NCBI RefSeq assembly: GCF_002975405.1
Contig: NZ_PCPS01000001.1
Span: 310,001 to 374,000 of the forward strand
Direction: 5' to 3'
Source: Arthrobacter sp. MYb229
GTDB taxonomy: Bacteria > Actinomycetota > Actinomycetes > Actinomycetales > Micrococcaceae
DNA: 64,000 bases
Below the pieces are notes generated by a model. That model did no database searches. It saw nothing but the letters and a program-made list of their open reading frames with translations, and was not told the DNA's origin. Below, in pieces: positions 45,506-56,672 of this stretch (position 1 is the stretch's first letter; every line of letters starts with the position of its first letter). Made by a program: the position numbers and the translations under genes.

Positions 45506-45954
45506 GGAACAAGCCTATCGTCATCCGGTGCCCTTCCCGGCGTTCGGGATTTCGAGGCTTCGATGGAGGTGCTGGGACACAATGTGACAAATGCGCGTCA
45601 TATTCATGGGGCTTGTTCTGAGCTATCAAGCCCCATGAAATGCAGCGGGAGGCGCTTCAGTCCGAGGTTTTTTGCGGGCGTGCCCGTGCAAAAATCGGCG
45701 CAGGTGACTGATCACTAGAGTAAGTGTTACTAACTCTTGCATAGGCGAAGGCCAAGCAAAGCATGCTTCTTGAATGGGGCACCTTCCATCTCGTCCTCCG
45801 TGTCAACGCTCATGCTTTACTCTTCTCCGGCCCATGTGTCGAAGCGGCATGAGCCTTCGAGGCCGAAGGTGGTGTCATTGTTGGCGGGGGAGATGCTCGC
45901 CGGGCCCGTCTCTGCTGTGGCGCACGTCGCATCAACCCCGTCTCCTCGTGTTGT
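45506..45954. promoter_or_regulatory. 450-bp divergent intergenic region with hairpins
   Basis: It holds a perfect inverted repeat, CATGGGGCTT (45605-45614) with AAGCCCCATG (45628-45637). A second, imperfect hairpin has T/A-rich ends (about 45668-45693, TTTTTGC/GCAAAAA) and could terminate in either direction. A small dyad, AGTAA-GTG-TTACT (45719-45731), may be an operator. I looked for a lysine riboswitch before the LysP-like gene and could not recognise one. No gene seen. Confidence 0.4.
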
Positions 45955-47544
45955 ATGTCACCTGTGAACAAACTTAGGCAGAGCACGAGTCAACCCGCAG
46001 CGGTGCAGCGTGGCACCGCGGCGGAGAATCCAGCAACGGGAACGGACCCGGCCCAGCACCAGCTCAAGCGCGGGCTGAGCAGCCGCCATCTGCAGATGAT
46101 CGCCATTGGCGGTTCCATTGGCACCGGGCTTTTCGTGGCCTCCGGCGGCACCATCGCCCAAGCAGGCCCGGGTGGCGCGCTGCTTGCCTACGCCGCGGTG
46201 GGCCTTATGGTCTACCTGCTGATGCAGTCGCTGGGGGAGATGACCGCCAAGATCCCGGTGGCCGGTTCCTTCCAGACCTTCGCGACCCGCTTCGTCTCGC
46301 CCTCCTTCGGCTTTGCCATCGGCTGGAACTACTGGTTCAACTGGGCCATTACCGTCGCGGCCGAATTGGTGGCCGCCGGCATCGTCATGAGCTTCTGGCT
46401 TCCCGACGTTCCGGGCTGGATCTGGGCCGGGGCCTTCCTGGTGGCACTCACGGCGCTGAACGCCCTGTCTTCCAAGGCCTTCGGCGAAGGCGAATTCTGG
46501 CTGGCCATGATCAAGGTGGTCACGGTCGTCGCCTTCCTGGCCGCCGGCATCCTGATGATCTTCGGGGTGCTCGGCGCGCAAACCGATCCGCTGGCCAATT
46601 GGCGCGAAGGCAAGGACGTCTTCCACGGCGGCTGGCTGTCTATCGTCTCGGTGTTCATGATCGCAGGGTTCTCCTTCCAGGGCACCGAGCTGGTGGGCGT
46701 GGCCGCCGGCGAGGCCAAGGATCCGCGCCGCGAGGTGCCGAAGGCCATCCGCCGGGTGTTCTGGCGCATCATGCTCTTCTACATCGGCGCCATCTTCGTC
46801 ATTGGCTGTCTGATTCCCTTTGCCGATCCCAGTCTGCTGGCCAGCGGCGAAGCCGATGTGGCTTCCTCGCCGTTCACCCTGGTCTTCGAACGCGCCGGCA
46901 TCGCCTTTGCCGCCGCCGCAATGAACGCGGTCATCCTCACCGCCATCCTCTCCGCGGGAAACTCGGGGCTCTATGCCTCGACCCGCATGCTCTACTCCAT
47001 GGCCCACGACGGCAAGGCGCCTAAGATCTTCGGACGTACCAACTCCCGCGGGGTGCCGATCATGGCCTTGCTGGCCACCTCGGCAGTAGGCCTGTTCGGC
47101 TTCCTGACGGCGCTGGTGGGACAAGGTGCCGCCTACACCTGGCTGTTGAATGTCTCCGGGCTGTGCGGTTTCATCGTCTGGGTGGGTATCGCCATCTCGC
47201 ATTACCGCTTCCGCCGGGGCTATCTGGCGCAAGGTTACAGCGTCAAGGACCTGCCCTATCTCGCGCCGCTGTTCCCGCTGGGACCTATCGTGGCCTTCGT
47301 GATGCTCATTGCCGTGATTGTCGGGCAGAATTACCAGGCGGTGATGGCCGGGCATGGGCTGGAAGTGCTTTCGGCCTATATCGGGCTGCCGCTGTTCCTG
47401 GGGCTGTGGCTGGTGCACCGGATGGTCACCAAGTCCAAGGTGGTCAAGCTTTCCGAGATGGATCTCTCCGCCCCGGAGGACATCGAGGAGTCGGCCGCAG
47501 TGCGCTCTGGGCGAACCAGTGTGACGAACACGGTCAATCGTTAG
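45955..47544 (+). CDS. amino acid permease, LysP-like
   Basis: 529 residues, 12 spans, amino acid/polyamine/organocation superfamily. The first helix region, RHLQMIAIGGSIGTGLFVASG, then GFSFQGTELVGVAAGEAKDP and AISHYRFRRGYLAQG are very close to E. coli LysP, so lysine (or another basic amino acid) is likely. The N-terminus has about 35 extra polar residues. ATG 45955 has no clear ribosome site, and GTG 45964 is an alternative. The stop codon is shared with the CIRCE element of groES. Confidence 0.85.
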   Translation: MSPVNKLRQSTSQPAAVQRGTAAENPATGTDPAQHQLKRGLSSRHLQMIAIGGSIGTGLFVASGGTIAQAGPGGALLAYAAVGLMVYLLMQSLGEMTAKIPVAGSFQTFATRFVSPSFGFAIGWNYWFNWAITVAAELVAAGIVMSFWLPDVPGWIWAGAFLVALTALNALSSKAFGEGEFWLAMIKVVTVVAFLAAGILMIFGVLGAQTDPLANWREGKDVFHGGWLSIVSVFMIAGFSFQGTELVGVAAGEAKDPRREVPKAIRRVFWRIMLFYIGAIFVIGCLIPFADPSLLASGEADVASSPFTLVFERAGIAFAAAAMNAVILTAILSAGNSGLYASTRMLYSMAHDGKAPKIFGRTNSRGVPIMALLATSAVGLFGFLTALVGQGAAYTWLLNVSGLCGFIVWVGIAISHYRFRRGYLAQGYSVKDLPYLAPLFPLGPIVAFVMLIAVIVGQNYQAVMAGHGLEVLSAYIGLPLFLGLWLVHRMVTKSKVVKLSEMDLSAPEDIEESAAVRSGRTSVTNTVNR

Positions 47545-47567
47545 CACTCACCTTGACCGAGTGCTAA
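47541..47567. promoter_or_regulatory. CIRCE element (HrcA operator)
   Basis: A perfect TTAGCACTC-N9-GAGTGCTAA. The N9 loop is ACCTTGACC. HrcA binding here should repress groES-groEL under non-stress conditions. The first four bases overlap the last codon and stop of the permease gene. Confidence 0.95.
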
Positions 47568-47582
47568 TCCACGGCCTAAAGT
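47553..47582 (+). promoter_or_regulatory. groES-groEL promoter
   Basis: TTGACC (47553-47558) lies in the CIRCE loop as the -35 and TAAAGT (47577-47582) is the -10, with 18-nt spacing. The operator therefore covers the -35, and about 150 nt of leader precede groES. Confidence 0.6.
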
Positions 47583-47736
47583 CATCTGTGGGTGTCAACT
47601 TGAAAGAGACGTTTGTCCCTTTTGAAATGACACACCGCCTGACTGGATCACACCAACTGGCACCGCGACGACGGTTGGTCCAATGCCATAGGGCGAAACC
47701 CTACATTCATTGGTTCATACACGAAAAGGAGAGACC

Positions 47737-48033
47737 ATGTCTGTCTCCATCAAGCCACTCGAAGACCGTATCGTCATCAAGCAGGTCGAGGCCGTAACCA
47801 CCACCGCTTCCGGTCTGGTCATCCCTGACTCCGCCAAGGAAAAGCCACAGGAAGGCACCGTTGTTGCAGTAGGCCTAGGCCGCGTTGACGACAACGGCAA
47901 CCGCATTCCTCTGGACGTTGCCGAAGGCGACGTGGTGCTGTACTCGAAGTACGGCGGAACCGAGGTCAAGGTCGGCAACGAAGAGTACCTGGTGCTCTCG
48001 GCTCGCGACGTCCTGGCTGTCGTCGTAAAGTAA
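47737..48033 (+). CDS. groES: co-chaperonin GroES
   Basis: Seven-subunit lid of the GroEL folding chamber. 98 residues: [16 protein letters not shown] at the start, the mobile loop [20 protein letters not shown] and the end [20 protein letters not shown] 47737 has AAGGAGAG upstream; the frame is open back to 47710, but that part is not family-like. It is under CIRCE control and is followed by groEL after 100 bp. Confidence 0.97.
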   Translation: MSVSIKPLEDRIVIKQVEAVTTTASGLVIPDSAKEKPQEGTVVAVGLGRVDDNGNRIPLDVAEGDVVLYSKYGGTEVKVGNEEYLVLSARDVLAVVVK

Positions 48034-48130
48034 CGCCAACCTCGCAGCTCTCCGGTCCCAACTCCTTTAACGCGAACGCGTTTGACGGGGTTCGGGGCCG
48101 AACTGCGACCGATGCTATTTCAGGAGTTAA

Positions 48131-49732
<1,602 letters not shown>

Positions 49733-49742
49733 CAGTACCGAG

Positions 49743-49796
49743 AAGCCGCCGCTTCCCCTAAGGACTTGGGTCTTGCGGGGGAGGCGGCGGCTTTTT
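49743..49796 (+). terminator. terminator of groES-groEL
   Basis: AAGCCGCCGC (49743-49752), extended by TTCCCC, pairs with GGGGGAG and GCGGCGGCTT (to 49793). TTTTT follows directly. Confidence 0.9.
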
Positions 49797-49823
49797 GCTG
49801 TCCTGATGTGACCCTTGGTACCG

Positions 49824-49852
49824 TTGACAGCATTAATGAGCGCGCTCATAAT
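49824..49852 (+). promoter_or_regulatory. promoter with TetR-type operator in the spacer
   Basis: TTGACA (49824-49829), 17 nt and CATAAT (49847-49852) make a near-consensus promoter. The palindrome ATGAGCGCGCTCAT (49836-49849) fills the spacer and touches the -10, so a bound repressor would block RNA polymerase. The TetR gene at 50944-51546, convergent with the oxidoreductase, is the natural candidate. Confidence 0.7.
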
Positions 49853-49906
49853 TGATTTGAATCAGTTAATCGACGATGGCAACCATCTTGCACCAGGAGA
49901 TCACGC

Positions 49907-50901
49907 ATGCGCGCATTCATTATCGAGAAATACAAGGGCACCCTGCGGGAAGCCGAGGTCTCGGAACCCGGCGTGGGGGAGCATGATGTGCTCATCGACA
50001 TCGCGGCGGCCGGCGCAAATCAGCTAGATGAGAAGATCCGCATGGGTCAATTCAAGGCGATCCTGCCCTACAAGCTGCCGCTGGTCCTCGGCCACGATGT
50101 CGCCGGCACCGTCATTGCCCTCGGGGCAAGCGTCCAAGGCTTTGCCCTCGGAGACCGGGTCTATGCCCGGCCGCGCGATCACCGGATCGGAGGCTTTGCC
50201 CAACGCATCGCAGTCGACGAGTCGGAAGTTGCACTGGCGCCGAAGGCGATCGACGAGGCGCAAGCCGCCTCGCTTCCCCTGGTGGCCCTCACCGCCTGGC
50301 AGGCGCTGGTCGAGCGGGGAACCTGCAGCCAGGGCAAAAGGTCCTCATCCATGCCGGCGCCGGCGGCGTGGGCACCATCGCCATCCAGCTGGCCAAGCAC
50401 CTCGGAGCCCACGTGGTCACCACTGCCTCCGCAAAGAACGCCGAGTTCCTGCGTGCCCTGGGAGCCGACCAGGTGATCGACTACCGGAGCCAGGATTTCG
50501 CAGCGGAGCTGTCCGATTTCGACCTGGTGCTGGACAGCCTCGGTGGTGAGAACCTGTCCAAGTCGTTGACGATCCTTCGCGCCGGCGGCAAGGCCATCGG
50601 AATTACCGGTCCGCCCACCCCGGAATTTGCCGCAGAAAACGGCTTGAATCCCGTCATGGGGCTGGTGACCCGTGCGTTCAGCTCAAAAATACGCCGGCAA
50701 GCCAAGAGCCTGGGCGTGAAATACGAGTTTCTCTTCATGGCGCCCAGCGGAAGCCAGCTGCGCCGCATCGCCGAGCTGGTGGACTCCGGTGCCATCAAAC
50801 CGGTCGTCGGCAAGACCTTTGGCTTTGCTCAAGTCCCCGAAGCCCTTGGCGCCTTAGTTGAAGGCGGCCTGCGGGGAAAGGTGGTCATCACCGTGCCCTA
50901 G
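49907..50901 (+). pseudogene. frameshifted zinc-independent quinone oxidoreductase (MDR family)
   Basis: A medium-chain reductase split by a frameshift. Codons from ATG 49907 read GHDVAGTVIALG and the catalytic-domain sequence to LVERG. The Rossmann part, VLIHAGAGGVGTIAIQLAKH through to the end at 50901, is in another frame. Adding one A in GGGGAACC (about 50317-50324) restores VERGNLQPGQKV and joins the halves into one protein of about 331 residues. It is either a true pseudogene or an assembly error. The intact protein would be an NADPH quinone/enone reductase under TetR control. Confidence 0.8.
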
Positions 50902-50943
50902 CGGGGATGTCCCATCTTCCCGTTCTGCACTGTGTCCCGCCGG

Positions 50944-51546
50944 CTACTCCGGAAGGACAGCGTCGATCTGGACGCGCACGCCCTTGGCTAGCTGCGCAAT
51001 GGAGATCTCCGGGTCGATGACCGAAGCCATGGCCACGAACTGGACCGAGGAGATGACTCGCGCCAGTGTGGCCGCTCTTGCCGCGTCCAGGCCCCGATGC
51101 TCGATCAGGATGTCGGCGATGGCCTGCTCGGTGCGTCCCACGATTTGCAGCGCTTCGCCATGATGCGGTTCGGTCGGATCGCCGAAGAGCATTTCGCGCA
51201 GGTAGGTGCGCCCGTTCTCGACCTGCACCCGGTTGCACTCGATCACCGGCAGCAGCAGCGCCATGATCGCGTCGAGCGCATTCGAGGCCTCGGCGGCCGC
51301 CTCGATGCCCTGCTCTAGTGAGTTTGCGTAGTGGTGGTTCTGCACGAGCAGCAGCAGCTCGCCCTTCGTCCTGGCATAGAGGAAGAGCGTGCCGGTGCCG
51401 ATGTCCGCCGCATCGGCGACCTGCTGGGTGGTGACCTCATCAACGCCGCGGGCGGCAAATAGCTCGCTGGCCGCGGCGATGATCCGTTCAAGCTTTGCCT
51501 GCTTATTGCGTTCACGCCGCCCTGGCGGCGGGGGAGTCGGTGGCAT
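50944..51546 (-). CDS. TetR-family transcriptional regulator
   Basis: 200 residues. The N-terminal helix-turn-helix VTTQQVADAADIGTGTLFLYARTKGELL lies at about residues 38-65, and the C-terminal ligand domain is helical. It is convergent with the frameshifted oxidoreductase, 42 bp away. Its own upstream region has TTGACT, 17 nt and TATTCA on the minus strand, with a CTCATGA half-site like that of the operator at 49836. It probably senses an electrophile or quinone-like compound. Confidence 0.85.
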   Translation of the reverse strand: MPPTPPPPGRRERNKQAKLERIIAAASELFAARGVDEVTTQQVADAADIGTGTLFLYARTKGELLLLVQNHHYANSLEQGIEAAAEASNALDAIMALLLPVIECNRVQVENGRTYLREMLFGDPTEPHHGEALQIVGRTEQAIADILIEHRGLDAARAATLARVISSVQFVAMASVIDPEISIAQLAKGVRVQIDAVLPE

Positions 51547-51865
51547 CGGGAAATCTCCTGGAGCAAACGTGAATAGAATTAATCATGAGTCTAGTCAATA
51601 TCGTCCGGGCGCGGGTTCGGTCGCTCAACGCTCCAGCACCGCGGGCCGGGCGCGCCCACTGTGACAGAATCAGTTCGCCCGGGCCCGAGGGGTAAATTCC
51701 GCACGTCATCCCGGTGAGCCCGATATTCTTATCCGGCTCAGGTGCGCTCGCACAGCTCGCGTTATGCGCAAAAGGAGCTGCCCTTGGTAGAATCTTTGGT
51801 TGTCCGGTGCCGATCACTGCCATCTTGGACAATTGCCCACCAATCGACGAGGAAAGCGGCGCCGC
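51547..51865. other. divergent intergenic region
   Basis: It contains the TetR promoter near 51560-51600 and the start region of the acyltransferase. The frame of the acyltransferase is open through part of it, but the sequence is not family-like. Nothing else recognised. Confidence 0.4.
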
Positions 51866-53965
51866 GTGTCACCAGCGATCCCCAGCCCACGGAGCACCGT
51901 GCCGCGCACGGAATTCCGTGCCGATCTGCAGGGCCTGCGCGCGCTCGCCGTGCTGCTGGTGATGTGCTATCACATCTGGTTCCAACGGGTCTCCGGCGGC
52001 GTGGACATCTTCCTGATGCTCTCGGCCTTCTTCCTCACCGGCTCGCTGGCGCGCAAGCTCCAGGGCGGGGACAAGCCCTCGGTGCTCGGCAACTGGCTGC
52101 ACCGCTTCTCCCGGCTGCTGCCGCAGGCGGCGCTGATCATCATCGCCACCGCGCTCACCGCCTGGCTGGTGCTGCCCGGAACCCGCTGGCTGGCGCTCAT
52201 CCAGGAGGCCTTCTCCTCCCTGTTCTTCATCCAGAACTGGACGCTGGCCACCGCCGAGGTGGACTACTACGCCTTCAACACCTCCGCCGCCTCCCCGCTG
52301 CAGCACTTCTGGTCGCTTTCGGTCCAAGGCCAGATCTTCCTGCTCTGGCCGCTGCTGCTCATCGGCGCCGCGCTGCTTTGGCGGCGCTGCTTCTCCCGGC
52401 ACAGCTTCGCGAAGATCGCGGCCATCATGTTCGCGGCCATCTTCGCCGGCTCGCTGGGCTACTCCATCTACCTCACCGCGGCCGATCAGCAGCTGGCCTA
52501 CTTCCACACCGGCACCCGGCTGTGGGAGTTCGCGCTCGGCTCGCTGCTGGCCCTGGGCCTGCCAACCCTGTCCCGGCTGCCCGAGGCGCTGCGTCGGATC
52601 GGCGGCTGGGCCGGACTGGTGATCATCATCGGCTGCGGCGCGCTGCTGGACGTGCAGGGACAATTCCCCGGCTTCCTCGCGCTGGTGCCCACCCTGGGCG
52701 CCGCCCTGCTGGTCATCGCCCCGGGCACCGCGCGCCGGATGAACCCCGCCGGCTGGCTGGGCAACGCGGCGCTGGTGAAGCTCGGCGAACTGTCCTACGG
52801 CATGTACCTGTGGCACTGGCCGCTGCTGGTCTTCTACCTGCACCTGGCCCCGGTGGACCACGCCTCGCCGCTGGCCGGGGCGCTGCTGATTCTCGGCTCC
52901 ATCGCGCTGTCGGCGGCGAGCACCCGCTGGGTGGAAAAACCGCTGCTGGCCGTGCAGCGCGCCGGCGCCCTGCCGGTGCTGCGCTTCCTGGGCCAGCCAA
53001 AGCTGGTCAGCCAGGCGCTGGTGATCGTGGTGGCCCTCTCGGTGGCCTCCGTGCCGATCGCCGCCTGGGAATCAAATGTCGAAAAGCGCCGCGCGCAGGC
53101 CGCCGCGCAGGCCCCGGAGGAGAACCCCGGCGCGATGGCCACCGACACCTGGGACCCGTCCCCGGCCGCGCTCACCCTGCCGCTGCGCACCGAACTGGAC
53201 ACCGAATGGCAGACCCCGGGTGAGAACTGCAGCGGTGCACACACCCCCGAGGATCCTGCGATCCTGTTCTGCAACCAGGGTGGGGATCCGGCGGCCAAGC
53301 CCGATCTGGTGCTGCTCGGCGACTCCCATGTGCAGCACTGGTCCGAGGCCGCCGCGCGCACCGTCGAAGAGGCCGGCGGCAGCTGGGTGATGATCTACCA
53401 GCCGGGCTGCCGCTACGGCTCCACGGATAACCTAGATGACCCCGAATGCGCCGCCTTCCTGCCCGCGGCCCGCGACTACGTGGAGGCGCTGGCCCCGGAG
53501 ATGGTGCTCACCGTGGCCACGCGCACCGCAACCTGGACCGACGACGCCGGGCGCAGCGCCGGAGCCCAGGAGGTCATGGCCGATGACTACGCCGGCGCCA
53601 TCGAGCCCTTCGTGCAGGCCGGCAGCCAGGTGATCGCGATGCGCGACACCCCGCGCTATGAATATTCCATCCCCGAATGCGTGGACCGCAACCGGGCCGC
53701 GCCCGAGGCCTGTGATGCCCCGGCCACCGACAAGCTGGCTGAGGTGAACCCGGTGGACCGGTTCCTTCAGGACCACGATTACGGCTCCCGGGTGGTCTCG
53801 CTGGATCTGACCGGGATGCTCTGCCCGGCGGGCACCTGCAAGGCGGTGATCGGCAACGTGCTGGTGTACCTGGACGATTCGCATTTGTCCAAGACTTTTG
53901 TGACCAGCGCCGCCGATCGCTTCGCCGCCTCCTTCACGCAGGCCACCGGCTGGAACAAGGAATAA
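51866..53965 (+). CDS. acyltransferase 3 / SGNH fusion (OafA type)
   Basis: About 699 residues. The N-terminal acyltransferase-3 domain has about ten membrane spans (residues 20-380), with FRADLQGLRALAVLLVMCYH and its catalytic His, and SYGMYLWHWPLLVF. A C-terminal extracytoplasmic SGNH domain has LGDSHVQHW (nucleophile Ser) and DDSHLSKTF (Asp-His). Such proteins O-acetylate cell-wall or surface polysaccharides. GTG 51866 is chosen (GAGGAAAG about 11 nt upstream); GTG 51899 and an upstream TTG 51800 are alternatives. It is very G/C-rich, like core genes. Confidence 0.87.
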   Translation: MSPAIPSPRSTVPRTEFRADLQGLRALAVLLVMCYHIWFQRVSGGVDIFLMLSAFFLTGSLARKLQGGDKPSVLGNWLHRFSRLLPQAALIIIATALTAWLVLPGTRWLALIQEAFSSLFFIQNWTLATAEVDYYAFNTSAASPLQHFWSLSVQGQIFLLWPLLLIGAALLWRRCFSRHSFAKIAAIMFAAIFAGSLGYSIYLTAADQQLAYFHTGTRLWEFALGSLLALGLPTLSRLPEALRRIGGWAGLVIIIGCGALLDVQGQFPGFLALVPTLGAALLVIAPGTARRMNPAGWLGNAALVKLGELSYGMYLWHWPLLVFYLHLAPVDHASPLAGALLILGSIALSAASTRWVEKPLLAVQRAGALPVLRFLGQPKLVSQALVIVVALSVASVPIAAWESNVEKRRAQAAAQAPEENPGAMATDTWDPSPAALTLPLRTELDTEWQTPGENCSGAHTPEDPAILFCNQGGDPAAKPDLVLLGDSHVQHWSEAAARTVEEAGGSWVMIYQPGCRYGSTDNLDDPECAAFLPAARDYVEALAPEMVLTVATRTATWTDDAGRSAGAQEVMADDYAGAIEPFVQAGSQVIAMRDTPRYEYSIPECVDRNRAAPEACDAPATDKLAEVNPVDRFLQDHDYGSRVVSLDLTGMLCPAGTCKAVIGNVLVYLDDSHLSKTFVTSAADRFAASFTQATGWNKE

Positions 53966-54045
53966 AAAACCGGCCCTGTGACGTTAGCTTAGACACAGAT
54001 CTCCGACGGGAATCGTCAGCACCCCAAAAGGGATCTACCATTTAA

Positions 54046-55584
<1,539 letters not shown>

Positions 55585-55597
55585 AGCAGCCAGGCCC

Positions 55598-55639
55598 AGC
55601 GCCCCGGACCTTCCCCCAGCGGAAGGACCGGGGCGCTTT
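55598..55639 (+). terminator. terminator of guaB
   Basis: AGCGCCCCGG (55598-55607) pairs with CCGGGGCGCT (55628-55637). An inner CCTTCC/GGAAGG stem extends it, and TTT follows. Confidence 0.85.
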
Positions 55640-55748
55640 GCCATGTTCCCGAAGGGGCCGCAGGGTTTAAACTAAAGAGCACAGGAGAGTCGCACCCCGC
55701 GCGAGCTCGGGGACCTGCACGTCTCTCGCGGCTGCCAAGGAGCAAGTG

Positions 55749-56588
55749 ATGAACAGCATCGAGCCATCCTTCGACCGGTACACCAGCGGCACCCTGCGCG
55801 ATCGGGTCTTCGCCGCGCTGCGCAGCGCGGGAGTGAATCCGCAGGCCTTCAAGCCGGCTGAGCTGCGCGAGGCGGACCATTTCCACACCGGCGGGCTGCA
55901 GGCGACCAGCTTCGTGGCAAATTCCCTCGAACTCGGCGCGGGAACCCGGGTGCTCGACGTGGGCGCCGGCCTGGGCGGACCGGCGCGCTGCTTCGCCATG
56001 CGCGGCGCCCTGGTCACCGGGGTGGACATCACCGCCGAATTTGTGGACCTCGCCCGGGAGCTGGACGCGAACTGCGCGCTGGATCGATCGATCACCATGC
56101 TGCGGCGCCCGGGGCACGACACCGGGTTGGCCGACGCCAGCTTCGACGCGGCGGTGCTGATGCACGTGGGCATGAACCTGGCCGACAAGCCTTCGGTCTT
56201 CGCGGAGGTCTGGCGGCTGCTGCGCCCCGGGGCGGTCTTCGGCATCTACGACCTGATGGGCACCAACAACCTGTCCTACCCGATGCCGTGGGCCGAGCGG
56301 GCCGAGGCCTCCTTCGTGGAATCCGCCGCGGACTACGCCGGCGCGCTGGCCGATGCCGGGTTTGCGGTCACCGGGCAGGTCGAGCGCACCGTGGAGGTGC
56401 TCGAGGTGCTCGAGGTGCTGGAGCAGATGCGCGGGGCGCTGACGGCGGGATTCGACCCGCTGGCCACCCCGCTGGTCCTGCGCGAAGACGGCCCGGCGGC
56501 CATGGCTAACCTCAGCGCGGCGATCACCTCCCGGCAGCTGGTCCCGCGCCTGATGCTCGCAAGCAAGCCGGGGGACCGGCCCGCATAG
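55749..56588 (+). CDS. class I SAM-dependent methyltransferase
   Basis: 279 residues of the UbiE/small-molecule type. Motif I is RVLDVGAGLGGPARCFA (about residues 60-76), followed by VTGVDIT, FDAAVLMHVGMNL and LLRPGAVFGIYD. ATG 55749 is favoured over GTG 55746 because AAGGAG (55737-55742) is then 6 nt away. A 9-bp unit, GAGGTGCTC, is repeated three times (56394-56420, last copy one base different), giving EVLEVLEVL in the protein. The substrate is unknown. Confidence 0.82.
   Translation: MNSIEPSFDRYTSGTLRDRVFAALRSAGVNPQAFKPAELREADHFHTGGLQATSFVANSLELGAGTRVLDVGAGLGGPARCFAMRGALVTGVDITAEFVDLARELDANCALDRSITMLRRPGHDTGLADASFDAAVLMHVGMNLADKPSVFAEVWRLLRPGAVFGIYDLMGTNNLSYPMPWAERAEASFVESAADYAGALADAGFAVTGQVERTVEVLEVLEVLEQMRGALTAGFDPLATPLVLREDGPAAMANLSAAITSRQLVPRLMLASKPGDRPA
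56394..56420 (+). repeat. 9-bp unit repeated three times in a methyltransferase gene
   Basis: GAGGTGCTC at 56394 and 56403, and GAGGTGCTG at 56412. The repeat is in frame and encodes Glu-Val-Leu three times. Confidence 0.9.
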
Positions 56589-56659
56589 CACCCGGTTTCC
56601 CTGCGCGGAGGCTTATCCACAGTCCGCGCACCGCAAGCCCACCCCCGTTTGTTCGCGGG

Positions 56660-56665
56660 CATACT
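56660..56665 (+). promoter_or_regulatory. -10 box of leaderless HNH-protein promoter
   Basis: CATACT is followed by 7 nt and ATG 56673, with no ribosome site. Confidence 0.35.
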
Positions 56666-56672
56666 CGAACCC

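Noticed and set aside
45506-45954. Lysine riboswitch before the LysP-like permease
   Set aside because: The hairpins present do not match the conserved core of that riboswitch as I know it.
51742-53223. Open frame of 493 codons on the plus strand inside the acyltransferase gene
   Set aside because: Arg/Ala/Gly-rich low-complexity translation in another frame of a gene with clear membrane and SGNH motifs.
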